A stretch of 64,000 bases of DNA, from positions 1,488,001 through 1,552,000 of the forward strand of contig OZ244916.1 in NCBI GenBank assembly GCA_965221835.1, given 5' to 3'. Each line of letters begins with the position of its first letter. Position 1 is the first letter of the stretch. Shown here in pieces: positions 56,624-64,000 of the stretch. The stretch is from Persebacter sp965221835. Its GTDB lineage: Bacteria; Pseudomonadota; Gammaproteobacteria; Tethybacterales; Persebacteraceae. Under the pieces are notes generated by a model, which searched no databases, had not been told where the DNA came from, and saw nothing but the letters and a program-made list of their open reading frames with translations. Made by a program: the position numbers and the translations under genes.

Positions 56624-57418
56624 TCAATGCGAAAGAGGATAACGCTTGCAAAGTGAGACGCTGCATTTTTTGCACTTCGGTTCTTTTGTGCATATTTCGC
56701 CGTAATCTTTGGCGGCGAACATCCATAATAAATTGTCAATATATGTTGCGCTGTGTTTGGATTTTTTCGCCAGTTTCATCAGGCATTCGTGGGCGGCTTC
56801 CGGTTTTGGCTCGGGGGCGGCGATGAAATTCAATCGCTCCGAACCGATTATTCGGCAAATATGCAAATCCGGTTTCATCGTGTCAACGCCGACATTGCGG
56901 AGATATTCGGTCGCCAATGCGAATCCGATTTGCTGCAGTTTGTATTTTCCTGCGCTAAGTTCTTTCGCAATTTTTCCCGGAGTTTGAGAGGCGACATACT
57001 GGTCAAGTCCGCCTTCCTTTTTGTTTATGAATTCCAGCATCCGAATATTTTCCGCCAGATGTTCCATTTGGGCGTTAATACTCCGGTTGCCGCATTTAAT
57101 TTCTTTAATTTTGCACGCCAGATCCGCCCCGCACGCCGCTTTCAATTCCGCAGAGTCGTAGTGCATAAAAATCTCATCTATTTTGTCAAGATTCTTCTCT
57201 ATGCCCGCCCAAGGGCGTTGATTGCTTAATTGCGAATACAACAACCCTCTAATATGATCGCGCATGCAGAATTTTTCCTCGCCTTCTTTTCGCTGTTTCA
57301 TGGCAGCGCACTGACGAAAATTTGTGATACTTTCCTTGTAATCAAATCCGGCGTCCGAAAGCGTCCGCTGGATTTGCCCGATTATTTTGTCAATGTTAAT
57401 CTTGTCAATTTCAATCAT
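56624..57418 (-). CDS. HhH-GPD DNA glycosylase-like protein with C-terminal Cys cluster
   Basis: A 264-residue protein. The middle has a helix-hairpin-helix/GPD-like segment, LQQIGFALATEYLRNVGVDTMKPDLHICRIIG, where the Asp of KPDLH matches the catalytic Asp of EndoIII/MutY proteins and the Lys of bifunctional enzymes is replaced by Ala. The C-terminus has C-x5-C-x2-C-x4-C (CTKEPKCKKCSVSLC), like the iron-sulfur loop of EndoIII. The N-terminal 130 residues are unlike standard glycosylases. It lies 23 bases after aapP on the same strand, has more AT-rich codons than the transporter genes, and the 13-base sequence CCCTTCAATGCGA occurs at both its ends. Function is inferred. Confidence 0.6.
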   Translation of the reverse strand: MIEIDKINIDKIIGQIQRTLSDAGFDYKESITNFRQCAAMKQRKEGEEKFCMRDHIRGLLYSQLSNQRPWAGIEKNLDKIDEIFMHYDSAELKAACGADLACKIKEIKCGNRSINAQMEHLAENIRMLEFINKKEGGLDQYVASQTPGKIAKELSAGKYKLQQIGFALATEYLRNVGVDTMKPDLHICRIIGSERLNFIAAPEPKPEAAHECLMKLAKKSKHSATYIDNLLWMFAAKDYGEICTKEPKCKKCSVSLCKRYPLSH

Positions 57419-57441
57419 AACGATTTTTTATCGCCATCCCT

Positions 57442-58257
57442 TCAATGCGACAAAATTTGACTCAGGAAAAGTTTTGTCCTTTCGTTTTGCGGGTTGTTGA
57501 AAAATTCTTCCGGTTCGTTTTGTTCAACGATTTGTCCGGCGTCCATGAAAATGACGCGGTTCGCCACGGTGCGGGCGAATCCCATTTCGTGCGTGACGCA
57601 CAACATCGTCATTCCTTCTTGCGCGAGTTCTATCATCACATCCAAAACTTCTTTAATCATTTCGGGGTCAAGGGCGGATGTCGGCTCGTCAAAAAGCATG
57701 ATTTTCGGTTTCATACAAAGCGACCGCGCGATGGCGACTCGTTGCTGTTGTCCGCCGGAAAGTTGCCCGGGATATTTGTCCGCCTGCTCCGGAATTTTTA
57801 CGCGCGAAAGATAATGCATCGCGATTTCTTCCGCCTCTTTTTTGGGAGTTTTGCGCACCCAAATCGGGGCGAGAGTCAGGTTTTGCAAAATCGTGAGATG
57901 CGGAAAAAGATTGAAATGCTGAAACACCATTCCCACTTCACGGCGAATTTGGTCAATGTGTTTGATGTCGTCATCCAACTCGGTGCCGTCTACGATAATC
58001 GTCCCTTCCTGATGTTCTTCCAGCCGGTTGAGACAGCGAATCATCGTGCTTTTGCCGCTGCCGGACGGACCGCAAATAACGATTCGCTCGCCGGTGCATA
58101 CTTCTAAATTGATGTCGCGCAATACATGAAACTCTCCGTACCATTTGTTGACGCCGCTCATCGTAACGCATACTTCCGGGGCGTCTGATGGTTTCGGAAT
58201 CGCTTTTGTCGCATGCGGAAGTGTGCCTTTTTTGTAATATTGTTCTGCTTCGCTCAT
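57442..58257 (-). CDS. aapP: General amino acid ABC transporter ATP-binding protein
   Basis: A 271-residue ATPase of the GlnQ/AapP group: Walker A GPSGSGKST, Q-loop VGMVFQHFNLFPHLT, signature LSGGQQQRVAIARSL, Walker B IMLFDEPTSALDPE and the switch His in CVTHEMGFA. An N-terminal extension of about 30 residues precedes the fold. It powers the AapQM channel encoded upstream, although a lipoprotein gene lies between. A Shine-Dalgarno GAGAAG site precedes ATG 58257. Confidence 0.93.
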   Translation of the reverse strand: MSEAEQYYKKGTLPHATKAIPKPSDAPEVCVTMSGVNKWYGEFHVLRDINLEVCTGERIVICGPSGSGKSTMIRCLNRLEEHQEGTIIVDGTELDDDIKHIDQIRREVGMVFQHFNLFPHLTILQNLTLAPIWVRKTPKKEAEEIAMHYLSRVKIPEQADKYPGQLSGGQQQRVAIARSLCMKPKIMLFDEPTSALDPEMIKEVLDVMIELAQEGMTMLCVTHEMGFARTVANRVIFMDAGQIVEQNEPEEFFNNPQNERTKLFLSQILSH

Positions 58258-58305
58258 TGTGCTTCTCCTCTTCTTTGTTGGGTAAAAAAATTTTCGCGCC
58301 CGCCG

Positions 58306-58815
58306 TTAATGCGCGTGCGCATATCCGCGCAATTCTTCGTAGCGGGCGATTTGCGCGGCGGTCAACAGGGGCGCGGTTTTCAGATGATACTTCAAATGCA
58401 CGGCGCGCAATTCGCCTTTCAACCGCGCGATGTCGGCGACGATTTCGCGCAGCGAAGAATCGTCGGCGCGCTTTTCGGAAAACAGCGAATCCAGTTCCGC
58501 CTCTTTTGCGACGATGCGTTCGCCGAGCAGGCGCGCCTCTTGCCCCATTTGCGAAAACAGCCGCGCGGTTTCGCCGCGCTGAAAATCGGAAAGCGGCAAA
58601 TCGTCCGCCAATTCCAAAAGATGCAGCGGACCGGGATAGCCGTTGAGTTCCGCCGCCATCGCCATTCCCGCCCCTTCGCCGCGCAAATACGCCGCCGTTT
58701 CCATAGCCGACAGCGCCTTAATCGGGCGCGATTCCATTCCGGCGTAGGGAGTCATTCCGCAGCCGCCGAGCAAAAATGCGAAGGCGGCGATAAAAACGGG
58801 CGCGGCGGATTTCAT
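58306..58815 (-). CDS. Spy/CpxP-like lipoprotein within the aap operon
   Basis: A 169-residue lipoprotein: signal peptide with lipobox LLGGC (Cys19). The mature part has LPLSDFQRGETARLFSQMGQEARLLGERIVAKEAELDSLF and, near the end, LTAAQIARYEELRGY, which is the LTxxQ pattern of Spy/CpxP periplasmic chaperones and metal sensors. ATG 58815 overlaps the stop of aapM by four bases. A stress-type lipoprotein between the permease and ATPase of an amino acid transporter is unusual; it may be accidental cotranscription. Confidence 0.75.
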   Translation of the reverse strand: MKSAAPVFIAAFAFLLGGCGMTPYAGMESRPIKALSAMETAAYLRGEGAGMAMAAELNGYPGPLHLLELADDLPLSDFQRGETARLFSQMGQEARLLGERIVAKEAELDSLFSEKRADDSSLREIVADIARLKGELRAVHLKYHLKTAPLLTAAQIARYEELRGYAHAH

Positions 58816-59963
58816 CGCCTTTGGTGTCCGGTGTCCAGTTTCGCTTCTAAATGCTGGCTGTATTTGGACATCGCAAAACAGCACATGAAAAATATCAGCG
58901 CGACATAAACATACGCCTCAAAATCGTATCCTTTCCATTCGGGCGAACGCGCGGCGATTTGCGCGCTACCGAGAAAATCGTGCAAGCCGATAATGCCGAC
59001 CAAAGTCGTGTCTTTGAACAATTCTATGAAAGTGTTGACGATGCCGGGGATGGAAATTTTCATCGCCTGCGGCAGAACGATAAATCCGGTTTTTTTCCAA
59101 TAACCCATTCCGAGAGAATCCGCGGCTTCGCCTTGCCCTTTCGGAATCGCCTGCAACCCGCCGCGAATCGCCTCGGCGGTATAGGCGGATTGAAACATCG
59201 TAATCGCAATAAGGGCGCGCACAACTTTGTCAAAATCTACGCCGGACGGAAAAAACAGCGGCAACAAATTGGACGCCATAAATAAAATCGTAATCAGCGG
59301 TGCGGCACGCCACAACTCAATATAAAACACGCACAGCGAACGGATAATTGGCAGATGCGAACGCCGCCCCAACGCCATCACAACGCCAATCGGCAACGCG
59401 ATGACAATGCCGCCCGCCGCCAAAAAGAAAGTGAGCATAAAACCGCCCCATTCGTTCGTTTCGGCAACCGGCAATCCGAGCCATTCGCCATGCACCAGCG
59501 CGATGGCGATAACCGGAAATACCAGCAAATTGAAAAGTCCCAGCGGCATCTTCCAGCGAAATGCCGGGAAAAATAAAGGCGCCATTAATGCGGCGAAAAG
59601 CGCGAACATCAGAGTCGGTCGCCACACCTCGCCCGGATGTGCCGCGAAATACAATCCGAACATAATTTGCGTAAATCGTACTTTGGTAAAAGTCCAGCAT
59701 GCGCCTGCGGCGTCGACGCGATAGGTGTTGCCGTCTTCGCTGACGAAATCGGTTTTGCATGCGTCCGAAGAATCGCCGCCCCATGTCGCGGCGCCGAAAA
59801 TCCATTGAAAAACGGGCGGCAAAAATTGCAAAAACGCCCACAAAATCAGCAGCGTCAACGCGCCATTAAACCACGACGAAAACAAATGCGCGCGCATCCA
59901 GCCGAGAACGCCGACCGAAGAAGCGGGCGGTTCTCTGGCGGGAATTGGAATGTGTTCGCTCAT
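58812..59963 (-). CDS. aapM: General L-amino acid ABC transporter permease AapM
   Basis: A 383-residue permease, longer than HisM because of an N-terminal region with extra helices and a periplasmic loop containing two cysteines (DSSDACKTDF...AAGACWTF), as in AapM/BztC. The core has FYIELWRAAPLITILFMASNLLPLF and the EAA loop QGEAADSLGMGYWKKTGFIVLPQAM. ATG 59963 overlaps the aapQ stop as ATGA. With AapQ it forms a channel of broad L-amino acid specificity. Confidence 0.92.
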   Translation of the reverse strand: MSEHIPIPAREPPASSVGVLGWMRAHLFSSWFNGALTLLILWAFLQFLPPVFQWIFGAATWGGDSSDACKTDFVSEDGNTYRVDAAGACWTFTKVRFTQIMFGLYFAAHPGEVWRPTLMFALFAALMAPLFFPAFRWKMPLGLFNLLVFPVIAIALVHGEWLGLPVAETNEWGGFMLTFFLAAGGIVIALPIGVVMALGRRSHLPIIRSLCVFYIELWRAAPLITILFMASNLLPLFFPSGVDFDKVVRALIAITMFQSAYTAEAIRGGLQAIPKGQGEAADSLGMGYWKKTGFIVLPQAMKISIPGIVNTFIELFKDTTLVGIIGLHDFLGSAQIAARSPEWKGYDFEAYVYVALIFFMCCFAMSKYSQHLEAKLDTGHQRR

Positions 59964-61162
59964 CGTTCGGTCAATTGCACCCGTTTGTTATACCAATTTA
60001 GAATCGCCGAAGTCAAAAACGATAATGTCCAAAAAACGCCGACCGTCATCGCGATAATAATCAGTGCCTGCCCCGTCGTATTGAGCGAAATTCCCATCCA
60101 AATGGAGGCGATTTCTTCGTACGCAATGGCAATTGCCAAAGTGGAGTTTTTGGTGAGATTTAAATATTGGCTGATAGTCGGCGGAATAATCACCCGCATC
60201 GCCTGCGGGATAATGACGAGTTTGATGTTTTGCCCGTGATGCAATCCTAATGCGCGCGCCGCTTCGGTTTGTCCGTGCGATACTGCGAGAATGCCGCCGC
60301 GCACATTTTCGCCGATAAACGCCGCCGTGTAAGTCGTGAGCGCGAACCAGACGACAAAAAATTCGGTCGTCAGATTGATTCCGCCGGATAACTGAAACGC
60401 GCCGAGTTCGGAATATTCCAGCGAATAGGGCGAACCCGAAATGAAAAAGCCGATAACCGGCGCGATAACTAAAATTCCCAAAGATGCGGGCAACATCGGA
60501 AATTGTTTGCCGGTCGCATCTTGCCGCCGCTTCGCCCATCGCGCAAGATAAAAAACTCCGCCGATGGCGGCGGCGCAAATCAGCAAAAATATCCCCGCAC
60601 CAACTCCGTGTTCTATGACCGGGCGCGGAAAATATAAACCGCCTTTGTTGATAAATACCGAATCCGCAAACGAAGCACTGTCGCGTACGCCGGGCAGAGA
60701 GGGCAAAAATACGATGAAATACCAAAAGAAAAACCACAACAACAGCGGGATGTTGCGGAAAATTTCCACATACACCGAAGCGATTTTGGCGACCAGCCAA
60801 TTTGGCGACAAGCGCATCACGCCGATGACAAATCCGAGCAAAGTCGCCGCGATAATGCCGAAAATACTCACATAAATCGTGTTTTGTACGCCGATAAAAA
60901 AGATACGCCAGTACGAATTATCGCCCAGCGTATTGTCCAAAAACGGCGAAAATCCGACTTGGAACGGCGCGAGTTTTTCCAGCCACGACAATCCGAGGAT
61001 AATGCCGCGTTCTTCCATATTGGAAACGGTATTGGCGGCAATCGTGCCGATCGCCCAGACAAAAAACAGCACCGCCGCCGCCTGAAACGCCATTCCGCGA
61101 ATCTTGGGGTCCCGATGCAGCGGAATATGATGCCCGCCCTTCATTCTCTCTTTTCCCGACAT
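59960..61162 (-). CDS. aapQ: General L-amino acid ABC transporter permease AapQ
   Basis: A 400-residue permease of the AapQ/BztB type: N-terminal PLHRDPKIRGMAFQAAAVLFFVWAIGTIAANTVSNMEERGI, GFSPFLDNTLGDNSYWRIFFIGVQNTIYVS, IFRNIPLLLWFFFWYF and the EAA loop QTEAARALGLHHGQNIKLVIIPQAM. ATG 61162 is chosen because TATAAT (minus, 61169-61174) ends 6 bases before it; ATG 61144 is the alternative. It is first of aapQ-aapM-lipoprotein-aapP. The binding protein AapJ is not beside it; the family 3 binding proteins elsewhere in the window are too short for AapJ. Confidence 0.92.
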   Translation of the reverse strand: MSGKERMKGGHHIPLHRDPKIRGMAFQAAAVLFFVWAIGTIAANTVSNMEERGIILGLSWLEKLAPFQVGFSPFLDNTLGDNSYWRIFFIGVQNTIYVSIFGIIAATLLGFVIGVMRLSPNWLVAKIASVYVEIFRNIPLLLWFFFWYFIVFLPSLPGVRDSASFADSVFINKGGLYFPRPVIEHGVGAGIFLLICAAAIGGVFYLARWAKRRQDATGKQFPMLPASLGILVIAPVIGFFISGSPYSLEYSELGAFQLSGGINLTTEFFVVWFALTTYTAAFIGENVRGGILAVSHGQTEAARALGLHHGQNIKLVIIPQAMRVIIPPTISQYLNLTKNSTLAIAIAYEEIASIWMGISLNTTGQALIIIAMTVGVFWTLSFLTSAILNWYNKRVQLTER

Positions 61163-61270
61163 AATCCGATTATACATATAAACCGGAAAAAAAAGAACCG
61201 GTTGCAACAAATGTTCATCATTTTTTTGGTTTGCGCGTTTTGCGGCGGATTTTTTTTCGGGGGTGCGCCG

Positions 61271-61299
61271 TTCCGAAGGGCGCGAAGTTTTGGTATAAT
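61271..61299 (+). promoter_or_regulatory. Promoter of the sarcosine oxidase genes
   Basis: TTCCGA (61271-61276), 17-base spacer, extended -10 TGGTATAAT (box 61294-61299). The leader of about 55 bases contains a direct repeat GAAGTTTGCGAA (61301 and 61314) and ends with the AAGGGG ribosome site before ATG 61360. Confidence 0.7.
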
Positions 61300-61359
61300 T
61301 GAAGTTTGCGAATGAAGTTTGCGAAATTTTTTTGCGGATTTTTTGATAAGGGGATTTGA

Positions 61360-61692
61360 ATGTTATTAATTGAATGTCCGTGGTGCGGCGAACGCGAGCA
61401 AACCGAGTTTTCCCATCATGGCGAAGCGCACATCGCACGCCCCGCCGACCCCGCCGCATTGTCGGATGCCGAATGGGCGGATTATCTATTTGCGCGCAAA
61501 AATCCGAAAGGCGTTCATTATGAACGTTGGATGCACGCCGCAGGATGTCGCCGCTTTTTTCAGATGGCGCGCAATACGCTCACCGGCGAAATTTACGGCA
61601 CCTACACAATCGGCGCACCAAAACCCGCCGCCGCCCAAAAAGCGGAATCCGCCGCCGCATCGCCGGACGGCAACGCCGCCGAACTCGCATGA
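61360..61692 (+). CDS. soxD: Sarcosine oxidase delta subunit
   Basis: A 110-residue subunit of heterotetrameric sarcosine oxidase. The zinc-binding start LIECPWCGERE, then EFSHHGEAHIARP, WADYLFARKNPKGVHYERWMHAAGCRRFFQMARNTLTGEI, match SoxD through to an Ala-rich tail. The usual operon is soxB-soxD-soxA-soxG; here soxD is first, with no soxB upstream. It overlaps soxA as ATGA. Confidence 0.93.
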   Translation: MLLIECPWCGEREQTEFSHHGEAHIARPADPAALSDAEWADYLFARKNPKGVHYERWMHAAGCRRFFQMARNTLTGEIYGTYTIGAPKPAAAQKAESAAASPDGNAAELA

Positions 61693-64000
61693 ATCAAAAA
61701 AATCGTCTGCAAACAGGCGGGCGCATCCGCCGCGAACGCCCTTTTTATTTTAATTTTAACGGCGAACCGATGCAAGGTTACGAAGGCGACACCGTCGCTT
61801 CGGCGTTGCTGGCGAATGGCGTAAAAATTGTCGCCCGCAGTTTTAAATATCATCGCCCGCGCGGTGTTTTTTCGGCGGGGGCGGAAGAACCGAACGCTTT
61901 CGTATCGGTCGGCAAAGGGGCGAAACATTTGCCGAATGTCTGCGCAACAATCGCCCCGCTGCAAGACGGAATGGAAGTGCGGGCGCAAAGCGGCTGGCCG
62001 TCCGTCAATTTTGATTTGGGCGCGATATTTTCCGCCGCCGGACGACTTTTGCCGCCGGGTTTTTATTACAAAACTTTTATGTGGCCGCCGCGTTTGTGGA
62101 TGTTGTACGAAAAAATCATTCGCCGTGCCGCCTCTTCGGCACAACCGCCGCGCGAAAAAGATGCCGATTCTTATATTCACCGCTATGCGCATTGCGATGT
62201 GCTGATTGCGGGCGGCGGACCGGCGGGATTGTCCGCCGCCTTGTCCGCCGGAAAATCCGGTGCGCGCGTGATTCTGGCAGATTTAAATCCCGAATTTGGC
62301 GGCGATTTGTTGAACGCGGGCGACGACGAAACGATTGACAATATTCCCGCGATGCAGTGGGCGGAAAACGCGGTCAAACATTTGGCGGCAATGGAAAATG
62401 TCGTTTTGCTGCCGCACACGGCGGTGCAGGGCTATCACGATTACAACTTTTTAATCGCCGAAGAATCGCTGCCCGGCAATCCGCGGCGGCGGTTGTGGAA
62501 AATTCGCGCAGCGCAAACGGTCATCGCCGCCGGGGCGATAGAACGCCCGCCGGTTTTTGTAGACAACGACCGCCCGGGCGTGATGTTGGCAGATTCGGTA
62601 CGCGCTTATATTCGCCGCTACGGTGTTTTGCCGGGGCGCAACATTTTATTTTTCACCAACAACGACAGTGCCTATCGTGCCGCCCTCGCCGCCGCCGAAG
62701 CGGGCGCACGGCGCGTGGAAATCGCGGACATTCGCGGCGATGCGGATGGCTATTGGCAAACCCGTGCGCGCGATTGCAACATAAAAGTACATACCGGCTA
62801 CGGCGTTTGCAACGCGCATCCGGTCGGCGAATCGTTAAATGTCGGATTGGCAAAAATATCGCCGGAAGCCGATTTTATCGCCGAAGAAGCGGACAAATTT
62901 TCCTCTTTGTACGATGTGCTGGCAATTTCCGGCGGCTGGACGCCGGGCGCGCATTTATTTTCGCAATCGGGCGGACAACTCAAATGGAGCGGACAATGCG
63001 GCGCGTTCGTGCCTGAAACGGCAAAACCCATTAATCCGTGTCGGGCATGCGGGGCGGCGGCGGGAATGTTTTCGTTGTCGGAATGTCTCGCCGGCGGGGC
63101 GGAAGCGGGAGCGGCGGCGGCGAGAGATGCGGGATTTTCCGCAAAACCGGCGATTCCGTCCGCATCTCCGCCGCCGATAGAATGCCCGCCGCTATTTGTG
63201 CCGCTGGTACCAACCTATCATCCGCCGGGAGAGGGACCGGGCAAACATTTTGCGGATTTGGCAAACGATGTTACCGCCGGCGACATCGCCCTCGCCGCAC
63301 GAGAAGGATACGAATCGGTGGAACACATGAAACGTTATACTGCAGCCGGATTCGGCAACGAACAAGGCAAAACCGGCAATATCAACGCGCTGACTTTGCT
63401 CGCGCATTTTCGCGGAATCACCCCGGCGGAAACCGGACACACTACTTTTCGCCCGCAATACACGCCGACCGCTTTCGGTGCGATTGCCGGTGCAGCACGG
63501 CGCGATTTGTTTGCGCCGGTGCGCCGCACGCCGATTCATTCGTGGCACGAAAAAAATGGCGCGATATTTGAAGATGTCGGCGAATGGAAACGCCCCTGTT
63601 ATTTTCCGCTGGCGGGCGAAACACAAGCGGCGGCGGTTGCAAGAGAATGTCGCGCCGCACGCGAAAAAGTTGCAATGATGGACGCTTCCACACTCGGAAA
63701 AATAGACATTCAAGGACCGGATGCGGCGGAGTTTTTGGATATGATTTACACCAACGCAATCGGCACGCTGGCGGCGGGACGTTGCCGCTACGGATTGATG
63801 TTGCACGAAGATGGAATGCTGTTTGACGACGGAGTCGTTATGCGGCTGGCAAAAAATCATTTTCATATCACGACTTCAACCGGACACGCCGCCGGGGTGA
63901 TGAATTGGCTTGAAGAATGGCTGCAAACCGAATGGCCGCATTTGCGGGTATTTTGTACAAGCGTTACCGAACAATGGGCGGTTATCGCGCTGGTCGGTCC
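61689..64000 (+). CDS. soxA: Sarcosine oxidase alpha subunit, partial
   Basis: The first 770 codons of the large subunit; it continues past the right edge. The N-terminal region (FNGEPMQGYEGDTVASALLANGV...FKYHRPRGVFSAGAEE) is the ferredoxin-fold part, the NAD-binding Rossmann motif is VLIAGGGPAGLSAALSAGKSG, a Cys-containing segment INPCRACGAAAGMFS follows, and GNEQGKTGNINAL opens the C-terminal aminomethyltransferase-like folate domain (MDASTLGKIDIQGPDAAEFLDMIYTN, LHEDGMLFDDGV). It oxidises sarcosine to glycine, passing the methyl group to tetrahydrofolate. Related enzymes act on other N-methyl amino acids. Confidence 0.93.
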   Translation, partial: MNQKNRLQTGGRIRRERPFYFNFNGEPMQGYEGDTVASALLANGVKIVARSFKYHRPRGVFSAGAEEPNAFVSVGKGAKHLPNVCATIAPLQDGMEVRAQSGWPSVNFDLGAIFSAAGRLLPPGFYYKTFMWPPRLWMLYEKIIRRAASSAQPPREKDADSYIHRYAHCDVLIAGGGPAGLSAALSAGKSGARVILADLNPEFGGDLLNAGDDETIDNIPAMQWAENAVKHLAAMENVVLLPHTAVQGYHDYNFLIAEESLPGNPRRRLWKIRAAQTVIAAGAIERPPVFVDNDRPGVMLADSVRAYIRRYGVLPGRNILFFTNNDSAYRAALAAAEAGARRVEIADIRGDADGYWQTRARDCNIKVHTGYGVCNAHPVGESLNVGLAKISPEADFIAEEADKFSSLYDVLAISGGWTPGAHLFSQSGGQLKWSGQCGAFVPETAKPINPCRACGAAAGMFSLSECLAGGAEAGAAAARDAGFSAKPAIPSASPPPIECPPLFVPLVPTYHPPGEGPGKHFADLANDVTAGDIALAAREGYESVEHMKRYTAAGFGNEQGKTGNINALTLLAHFRGITPAETGHTTFRPQYTPTAFGAIAGAARRDLFAPVRRTPIHSWHEKNGAIFEDVGEWKRPCYFPLAGETQAAAVARECRAAREKVAMMDASTLGKIDIQGPDAAEFLDMIYTNAIGTLAAGRCRYGLMLHEDGMLFDDGVVMRLAKNHFHITTSTGHAAGVMNWLEEWLQTEWPHLRVFCTSVTEQWAVIALVG

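Overview
The window looks like a compact proteobacterial chromosome segment, most likely a gammaproteobacterium. The evidence is gene order and gene form: 4.5S-type SRP RNA directly before dnaX-ybaB, uvrC-pgsA, pth-ychF, argS-SPOR protein-dsbA, ilvC with psd-pssA close by, a full-length single-chain PurL, and a DUF3579 protein. There are signal peptides, a lipid A acyltransferase homologue and outer-membrane-type proteins, so the cell is Gram-negative. A DddP-type DMSP lyase homologue, sarcosine oxidase subunits and four sets of polar amino acid ABC genes suggest a marine osmolyte and amino acid user. That lifestyle is an inference. No phage, transposase, rRNA or CRISPR array was seen.

Layout. 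1-1508 (minus): amino acid ABC permeases and the start of their binding protein. 1557-6940 (plus): ffs, dnaX, ybaB, two small cytochromes c, a CtpA-type protease and an exported ATP-dependent DNA ligase. 6941-11111: a variable patch with an outer-membrane-type gene carrying a 19-G tract, a DMT transporter, the remnant of a second outer-membrane gene, and about 1 kb of inverted-repeat mosaic. 11112-17394 (plus): uvrC-pgsA-mrcA-acyltransferase-dapF, mostly with overlapping stops and starts, followed by tRNA-Val(CAC). 17516-20267 (minus): two tandem DNA methyltransferase-HNH genes that differ only in the central target recognition region. 20225-26270: DUF3047, an amino acid binding protein, a small-protein/pyrB/membrane-protein/apt operon, pth-ychF and an array of copies of the ychF 3' end. 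26271-33496 (mostly minus): hydrolase, dsbA, SPOR protein, argS, pssA, psd, a monooxygenase-like protein and ilvC. 33551-41084: MT-A70 methyltransferase, dddP, acetyltransferase, threonylcarbamoyl-AMP synthase, leuC and a large pilin-like protein. 41085-50333: 65-base repeats, glycosyltransferase, purL, DUF3579, mnmA, pyrC and a small exported protein with a long leader. 50334-57418: rpiA-recJ, a second permease pair and binding protein, an amino acid racemase, and a two-gene unit with a HhH glycosylase-like protein. 57442-64000: aapQ-aapM-lipoprotein-aapP (minus), diverging from soxD-soxA (plus).

Many first genes have a TATAAT-like box only 6-9 bases before the start codon, which predicts leaderless mRNAs. 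Exported proteins and ilvC, pyrB-cluster and soxD transcripts instead have 25-60 base leaders with good Shine-Dalgarno sites. The most interesting elements are the duplicated methyltransferases with swapped recognition domains, the phase-variable-looking surface gene in its repeat mosaic, the repeat expansions in dnaX and after ychF, the glycosylase gene bounded by 13-base direct repeats, and the general leaderless promoter architecture.
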